From assembly GCA_035771165.1 (NCBI GenBank), contig JAWNZC010000469.1, positions 522,001 through 586,000 of the forward strand: a stretch of DNA of 64,000 bases, given 5' to 3'. The notes beneath the pieces were generated by a model. The model did not search any database and was not told the DNA's origin. It saw nothing but the letters and a program-made list of their open reading frames with translations. This document shows positions 58,705-64,000 of this stretch, one piece after another. The stretch is from Paragorgia papillata. Taxonomy: Eukaryota; Cnidaria; Anthozoa; Scleralcyonacea; Coralliidae. Positions within the stretch are counted from its first letter, which is position 1; each line of letters begins with the position of its first letter. The position numbers and the translations under genes were made by a program.

Positions 58705-59768
58705 AGGCTCAGTGATGGTGGAGAAGTTTGGACAGAACTTCTGTAATAACTAGCCATACCCAGGAAACGCATCAACTGTTTCTTTGACGAAGGCCTGGGA
58801 AACTCTGAAATACAACTTATTTTGGCATCAACAGGCTTTACATAACCCTGACCAGCAACATGACCCAAATAGGTGACATGTGCACACCCAAACTCACTTT
58901 TGATCAAATTGATGGTCAGTTTTGCCTTGCTGAGCCTCCTGAAGAACTCTCGGATGATCTTTAGATGTTCTTCCCACGTATTGCTGTAAATGATGATATC
59001 GTCGATGTACGTTTCGCAAGCGTCCAGGCCAGAAATGATGCTATTAACGAGACGTTGAAAGGTGGATGGCGAATTTCTCATTCCAAATGGCATGACCTTG
59101 TACTGGAACAAACCCTCTGGGGTAACAAAGGCTGAGATTTCTTTGGCACGATCAGTAAGTGGAACTTGCCAAAATCCTTTCAATAAATCAAACTTGGTGA
59201 CGTACTTGGCTTTTCCAATTTTATCGATACAATCATCCATTCGTGGGATTGGAAATGTATCCGACTTAGTCACATTATTGACTTTTCGGTAATCGGTACA
59301 CATACGATAGCTTCCATCAGGTTTCGGCACCAGGATACATGGAGAGCTCCAATTACTTTGACTTGGTTCTATGAAGTCGTTTTCCAAAAGATACATAACC
59401 TCCTCACGTAGGTATTTCTGCTTCGCTGGGTTTAACCGGTAGGGATGTTGTTTCACTGGTTTAGCATCACCAACGTCGACATCGTGGAAAATTTTGTCTG
59501 TTCTGGTAGGAATATCTGGAAAAAGGTGTTCGAATTCTTCAACCAGGTTCTGAAGATCTTGACGTTGATTCGGTTGAAAATGAGATAGCTTGGAATCCAG
59601 ATTATGTAGGACATCAGAGTTGTTGAGTTTTGATGTTGCAGACAGACTAGAAAGTTCTCCTAGGTCTACATCGTCTTTGTCTTTATCAGACTCAGAACTC
59701 ACTAAATTTACAGAGTGTATTACCCTATCATTATCGTAATACGGCTTTAACATATTTACATGGCACAA
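58701..59768 (-). CDS. Ty3/gypsy reverse transcriptase
   Basis: Linker (about residues 1-95) that joins the integrase C-terminus to the polymerase, then reverse transcriptase: VMYLLENDFIEPSQSNWSSP, RMCTDYRKVN, KFDLLKGFWQVPL, VMPFGMRNSPSTFQ and the catalytic YIDDIIIYS. The catalytic Asp residues are present. The frame ends early at a shift after FLGMASYYR. The true start lies in the preceding integrase frame, so the internal Met is not a real start. Confidence 0.88.
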   Translation of the reverse strand: MCHVNMLKPYYDNDRVIHSVNLVSSESDKDKDDVDLGELSSLSATSKLNNSDVLHNLDSKLSHFQPNQRQDLQNLVEEFEHLFPDIPTRTDKIFHDVDVGDAKPVKQHPYRLNPAKQKYLREEVMYLLENDFIEPSQSNWSSPCILVPKPDGSYRMCTDYRKVNNVTKSDTFPIPRMDDCIDKIGKAKYVTKFDLLKGFWQVPLTDRAKEISAFVTPEGLFQYKVMPFGMRNSPSTFQRLVNSIISGLDACETYIDDIIIYSNTWEEHLKIIREFFRRLSKAKLTINLIKSEFGCAHVTYLGHVAGQGYVKPVDAKISCISEFPRPSSKKQLMRFLGMASYYRSSVQTSPPSLSL

Positions 59769-59814
59769 CTGTTTTTGTTTACGCCTATCTGGAGTTATTA
59801 GGACACAATTTAAA

Positions 59815-60793
59815 TCACTCTCTTTCTTTCTTGTCTACAACATAGGGACCAAAATACCTAGCCTGAAGGGAATTTCCAGGAACTGGGAGCAATGCAAGAA
59901 CCTTATCACCGCGTTTAAATTTGCGGTTTACTGCGTTTCGATCAAACCTATTTTTCATGTTTTTCTGTGTTGATCGAAGATTTGTCCTAGCTAGATCACA
60001 TGCTTTCGTAAGTTTTGTGCGAAAGTCCGAAACGTACTGCAAAAGATTTAACGAACCGCCATCTTCCGAAAAGAATTTTTCTTTTAGGAGTTTAAGTGGT
60101 CCTCTTACCGTATGTCCGAAAACTAACTCAAATGGGCTAAAGCCCAGAGATTCTTGAACTGACTCTCGAGCAGCGAATAAAAGTAAATGGATGCCGTCAT
60201 CCCAGTCTTTTTGTGTGTCGAGGCAATAGGTTCTCATCATGTTTTTTAAAGTTTGGTGAAACCTTTCGAGAGCACCCTGACTTTCAGGATGATAGGCAGT
60301 AGATTTATACTGCTTGATGCCTAACTCGTGCATCACCTGCTGAAAAATTCCAGACATGAAATTTGAACCTTGGTCCGATTGAATAGACTTAGGAAGGCCA
60401 ACTAAAGTGAAGAATTTAATTAAGGCATTAACAATGGTTTTTGCCTTAATATTTCTCAAAGGTATAGCTTCAGGGAACCTTGTAGAAGCGCACATAATGG
60501 TCAACAGATATTGATTGCCTGCCTTAGTCTTAGGTAATGGGCCAACACAATCTACAATTACTCTACTAAACGGCTCCTCGAAGGCTGGAATTGGCTGTAA
60601 ATGGGCTTTTGGATTCACCTGATTTGGTTTCCCAACAACCTGACAAGTGTGGCAAGTTTTACAAAATTGCACTACATCTCGTCTAAGATTAGGCCAGTAG
60701 AAATGACTCAGAATTTTGAGATAGGTTTTGGTAACACCTAAATGGCCAGAAAGGGGGGTTTCGTGCGCTAGGCTAAGTATGTCAGACCGGTAG
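59815..60793 (-). CDS. Ty3/gypsy integrase
   Basis: The N-terminal zinc finger begins upstream of the first Met: two His (HETPLSGH) near 60770, then CKTCHTCQ near 60650. The catalytic D,D-35-E core is visible in VIVDCVGPL, IQSDQGSNF and SQGALERF, followed by a basic C-terminal region and FGPYVV near the end. Its 5' side is cut by the nested transposon at 60802. It is placed before reverse transcriptase, which is the notable property of this element. The frame closes at a shift in an AG-repeat. Confidence 0.88.
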
Positions 60794-60802
60794 GTCTTTG
60801 GC

Positions 60803-62433
60803 TACCCTGGACGCCAGAGGTTCTTGGGGGAAAGACGGGGGAAGGAAGGGGAAAGGGAGGGGAAAAAGGGGAAAGAGAGGGGGGAAAGGGGTAAGGGAGG
60901 GGAAGAAGGGGGGAAGGGAGGGAAAGAGAGGGAAGAGAGGGAAGAGAGGGGAAAGGGAAGGAAAAGGGAGAGAAAGAACCTCTGGTGGCACGGCTTGCGA
61001 ATCTCACTTCCATGTTTAGATTCTGGGTACAGAAATTGTACTAGGCACATGATTGGTCAGTTATAATTAGCAGTGATTGAAGCGATATGATTGGTTAAGC
61101 AAAGAAAACCGGTTTTGGTAGAGCTTTTTACAGTTTTTAGTCAAAACGCAAAAACGACAGAGAAAATGGGAGAGATATATACCGAAGCAGTTTCTGCAAC
61201 TCTAAAAGCACTTTTTCCGAGGATAGAAAATTGGCATTCACTTGTGGGGAACGGGTTGGAGCTAAACCAAGTCTCCCTTCACAACGGCAGTTGCATGGTT
61301 AACTATTGACCGAAACTAACTAATACAAATGCTAACCGACATCTACGCGACGTTTAACTTACAATGGTTAACTGACTCAAACTAACTGAAACGAATACTA
61401 ACTGACATCTACGACGTTTTACTTGACATCTAGACGTTTTACTCACAATCATAACTATATACCTGACACCTACTGACCCACGACGTTTTACTTATAGTTG
61501 TTAATTGACTCAAACCAACTGATGCGAATACTGTCTGACAACTACGACATTTTATTTACAATTGTAACTACAACTGGAACGAACACTAATTAACCGACAT
61601 GTAGGATGTACTATCTCACTCACCACTAGACAGATTACACAATAACCCTTTTATTTCAGACGTAACGGCGACATAACTAAAACCACAAACCACGCGGTAC
61701 ACACGATATATATACTATAACGAAACGACATAATCGACACGGGACAGAGGAGCGGGAAATTACGGACTACACCAAAACTACACAGACATTCAGTAAGACT
61801 TTATTTTTATTTTTAACTTGTCTATTATACTTCAGTGTTGCACGCGCCTTCTAATATCTGTAATTTCGTCTTAACATTACTGATTTCAACATCGACTCAA
61901 AATCCCTCCTGAAGCCGAAGACCGGAAGGTCGAAACGCGTCGAGGGTTATCCAAAGAACACAGACCTACATAAATCCTTCCACGCTTCATTCTTCTCCCA
62001 AACATACATCAAACCGCAGGCATATTTTACGACCTACCGACTGAAACTAGACACTTCACGTGAAACTTAACTGGTGTGGTCAAACGTAAAGTATTAGGCT
62101 CAAAAATGAGCGAAGTAAACTGGCAAATTTATGAAACATACCACTAATAACAGTGCGTTGTAGTTGCTGTGGTGGAACACTAAGTATTATGCTCCAAATT
62201 AGTCCTCACACAACGCCAGTGAAGGTCTCACTACCCACCATATTATATAAAAAATAGACGTCATAAAGTCAAAACCTGTTTTACAAGTTCTGTGCCAAGA
62301 TACAAACATGGAAGTGAGATTCGCAAGCCGTGGCGCCAGAGGTTCTTCCCTCCTTTCCCCCATCTTTCCCCCTTTTTTTCTCTCCCTTCCCTCTTTTCCT
62401 CCCTTCCCCCAAGAACCTCTGGCATCCAGGGTA
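60803..62433. mobile_element. 1.63 kb inverted-repeat transposon nested in pol, 9-bp target duplication
   Basis: The ends TACCCTGGACGCCAGAGG and CCTCTGGCATCCAGGGTA are inverted; GTCTTTGGC flanks both sides (60794-60802, 62434-62442). The arms continue through long purine-rich (60830-60990) or pyrimidine-rich (62345-62405) tracts of unequal length to CGGCTTGCGAATCTCACTTC and its complement. The interior has no transposase but a degenerate ~100-bp tandem repeat (about 61300-61620). A 9-bp duplication suggests a Mutator-like non-autonomous element; 8-bp families are the alternative because the border is ambiguous by one base. Confidence 0.8.
61300..61620. repeat. Degenerate ~100-bp tandem repeat inside the nested transposon
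   Basis: Words ATGGTTAACTGACTCAAACTAACTG, ACATCTACGACGTTTTAC and similar ones recur about four times with changes. It is non-coding. Confidence 0.6.
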
Positions 62434-62442
62434 GTCTTTGGC

Positions 62443-63060
62443 ACAACGATCTGATATCTGACAGACCACTCATCGTCTGCCGAAACATCAGGCGGTCTCC
62501 ACTTTCTCATTAAAATATCGTTTTAATAAAGCAGCAGACCGGATTCTTCGCAATTTCGGCCTCGTCAACTGCTTTATGAAATAAGACAGAGATCTCAGGA
62601 TCATTTTGTTGTGCATTAATAAGATTTGGCTTTGAAAAGGTTGCTTGAGACGATTCAGATGTTGAATTATAAACGCCTTCGAAAGCTTGGCCAAGAAAGG
62701 TGTCTGACATATCGATGACGTCTTCACTAGCGTCATGTTCTAATTGCTTCTGCTTACGCATGGCTCGAGTTACCGCACATGCGGGATATAAATCTGAAGT
62801 TTCTCCCTCAATAGGATCAGGAGTTTGATTAACACACGGTTTATCAGTCAAAATTGGGTTAACGACTACCTTCTCGCCTGCAAGGTCATTGCCGAGAAGT
62901 AGATGAATTCCCTCGAATGGTAAAGTCGTTTTAATACCCAATAGAACGGTACCAGACACTAGGTCTGACGACAAATTGACTTTGTGTAATTGTTGAGAAC
63001 TGAACGTATCAGAATTAACTCCCCTACTCAAAACATTCTTACCAGAGTAAGACTCCTGAG
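62443..63060 (-). CDS. Ty3/gypsy protease C-terminal part and linker
   Basis: Contains the protease-terminal LLLGNDLAGEKV and, at its end, MRKWRPPDVSADDEW, a segment usually found between protease and integrase in this group. The first half is separated from the catalytic DTGASQSLL by a frame break. There are also in-frame stop or frame changes near 62.51 kb. Not functional. Confidence 0.75.
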
Positions 63061-64000
63061 AAAATGGTAAGTATCTGCCAACAAAAGAGATTGGGAAGCC
63101 CCAGTATCTCTTAAAATTTTAATAGGAACTGTTTTTGACAGATCACTTGTAAGTGATATGAAACCATTATGAATAAATGGCTGAAAGACTTCCATAATAG
63201 GGTCAAAAGAGGACTTAACCTCACAGTTAAGAGAAGGAAGTGGCTTAATGACAGATGTGTCTTGCACATTGTCACGCATGGACTGTTTTGAAGTACATCC
63301 ATTGGGTTTTACTTCACCTTGCTCTTGTTGTCTCCGTTTCAATTTGTAGCAATCTGATATTACATGACCATTCTTTCTACAATAACTACAAACTATGTTG
63401 TTAAAAGGAGAGTTTGAAGGCTTGCCTGGTGGTTCAAATCTAGCAGTGGGTGGTTTGGACTTTTTAGCGTCAGGATTAAAATTGTCTGAATATTCCTTTG
63501 ACAGGTTCTTAGCACCAAACACACGCTTGCTATCAAATGACGAAGAATTATTGCCTCGAAAAGACCAAGACTGTGGCGCCTTATTTGTGAATAAAACCTT
63601 ATGTGTTAAAATGAAATCGTCGGCCAAACGCGCGGCAGCTGTTAAGGTTGTCGCCTTTTGTTCATTTAGAATTACGCATATATCACTTTGAATGCATCTT
63701 TTAAATTCTTCAATCAAAATCAATTGTCTCAATTGGTCGTATTCCTTATCGGATTTTTCGGAGGCACACCAGCGATCAAACAATTGCTCTTTTTCTCTAG
63801 CGAATTCTAAATAGGTCTGCCTACCCGTTTTTTCAAAATTTCGAAATTTTTGAAGATATGCCTCAGGGACCAACTCGTACCCCTTAAGAATCAATTCCTT
63901 AACGGTATCGTATTCCGAAACTATATCTAACGAAAGCTGTGCGTAAATATCACGAGCTTTTCCAACTAAAACACTTTGCAATAACATGGTCCAATTTTCT
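63028..64000 (-). CDS. Ty3/gypsy gag with zinc knuckle and start of protease (partial)
   Basis: Continues beyond the right edge of the window; the Met at 63987 is preceded by in-frame codons. The capsid-like helical region (LLQSVLVGKARDIYAQLS...) is followed by one CCHC knuckle (CSYCRKNGHVISDCYKL) and, near the end, the aspartic protease motif DTGASQSLL. Gag and protease share a frame, as in several Ty3/gypsy lineages. The frame ends prematurely just after the protease motif. Confidence 0.85.
   Translation of the reverse strand, partial: ENWTMLLQSVLVGKARDIYAQLSLDIVSEYDTVKELILKGYELVPEAYLQKFRNFEKTGRQTYLEFAREKEQLFDRWCASEKSDKEYDQLRQLILIEEFKRCIQSDICVILNEQKATTLTAAARLADDFILTHKVLFTNKAPQSWSFRGNNSSSFDSKRVFGAKNLSKEYSDNFNPDAKKSKPPTARFEPPGKPSNSPFNNIVCSYCRKNGHVISDCYKLKRRQQEQGEVKPNGCTSKQSMRDNVQDTSVIKPLPSLNCEVKSSFDPIMEVFQPFIHNGFISLTSDLSKTVPIKILRDTGASQSLLLADTYHFLRSLTLVRMF

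Larger units (their letters stand above)
57642..64000 (-). mobile_element. Ty3/gypsy LTR retrotransposon, Gmr1-like gene order, decayed
   Basis: From right to left on the minus strand: gag, protease, integrase, reverse transcriptase, RNase H, polypurine tract, 3' LTR. Integrase upstream of reverse transcriptase is the Ty1/copia-like order known for Gmr1-type Ty3/gypsy elements. At least three frame breaks (protease about 63.07 kb, integrase/RT junction about 59.81 kb, RT/RNase H junction about 58.72 kb) and a nested 1.63 kb transposon show it is inactive. The 5' LTR and primer-binding site lie outside the window. It interrupts intron 2 of gene copy 4. Confidence 0.85.

Noticed and set aside
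60768..61066. Ser/Phe/Pro-rich and Gly/Lys-rich frames
   Set aside because: They read through the purine-rich inverted arm of the nested transposon.
61909..61950. Hammerhead core at GACCGGAAGGTCGAAACGCG
   Set aside because: The GACC/GGTC stem and GAAAC are good, but the expected CUGANGA is separated and altered (CTGAAGCCGAA).

Overview
The window is eukaryotic nuclear DNA, most likely from a cnidarian and probably an anthozoan. It has spliced genes with GT-AG introns, TRIM-type genes fused to TLDc exons, a 5S-rRNA-derived SINE, a metazoan-style Ty3/gypsy element, many fold-back MITEs and very large microsatellites. The taxon is an inference from gene and repeat content. Nothing bacterial is present.

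The only convincing host genes are copies of one family: RING + two B-boxes + coiled coil on exon 1 and a TLDc domain on exons 2 and 3. Copy 1 (minus, 3436-7664), copy 3 (minus, 45659-50795) and the remnant copy 4 (minus, 57132-57442) sit in head-to-tail duplicated units. Copy 2 (plus, 35334-38468) is inverted and is the only one whose whole reading frame is intact. A minus-strand unit reads, left to right: CAC/CAT-rich satellite, about 2-3 kb of 3' spacer, TLDc exon 3, exon 2, TRIM exon 1, a conserved promoter block, then the next satellite. Copy 1 has a frame-breaking deletion in exon 2, copy 3 has a 1-base deletion in exon 3, and copy 4 is cut off by a retrotransposon.

Layout: 1-8.28 kb, unit 1. 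8.28-24.10 kb, a (CACCATTAC)-type satellite of almost 16 kb with practically no G on the plus strand, followed to 24.74 kb by a T/G-rich minisatellite of opposite strand bias. 24.8-34.5 kb, gene-poor DNA made of direct repeats, fold-back elements, a transposon with target-site duplications, a 3-copy tandem repeat and an unusual 32.5-34.2 kb region of serial short hairpins with conserved loops and differing stems. 34.9-38.5 kb, gene copy 2. 38.5-43.2 kb, a cluster of MITEs, a hAT-type element with perfect 8-bp target duplications and the 5S-derived SINE. 43.5-51.3 kb, unit 3, with a decayed non-LTR retrotransposon in intron 1. 51.3-54.2 kb, a second satellite. 54.2-57.6 kb, remnant unit 4. 57.6-64.0 kb, a decayed Ty3/gypsy element with integrase upstream of reverse transcriptase (Gmr1-like order), itself split by a 1.6 kb inverted-repeat transposon.

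The three promoter regions share an ISRE-like GAAANNGAAA motif about 100 bp upstream of the start codon, a CCAAT box and an ETS-type CCGGAA. With the TRIM architecture, tandem duplication and apparent gene conversion, this suggests a fast-evolving, possibly immune-responsive cluster; that functional reading is inference.
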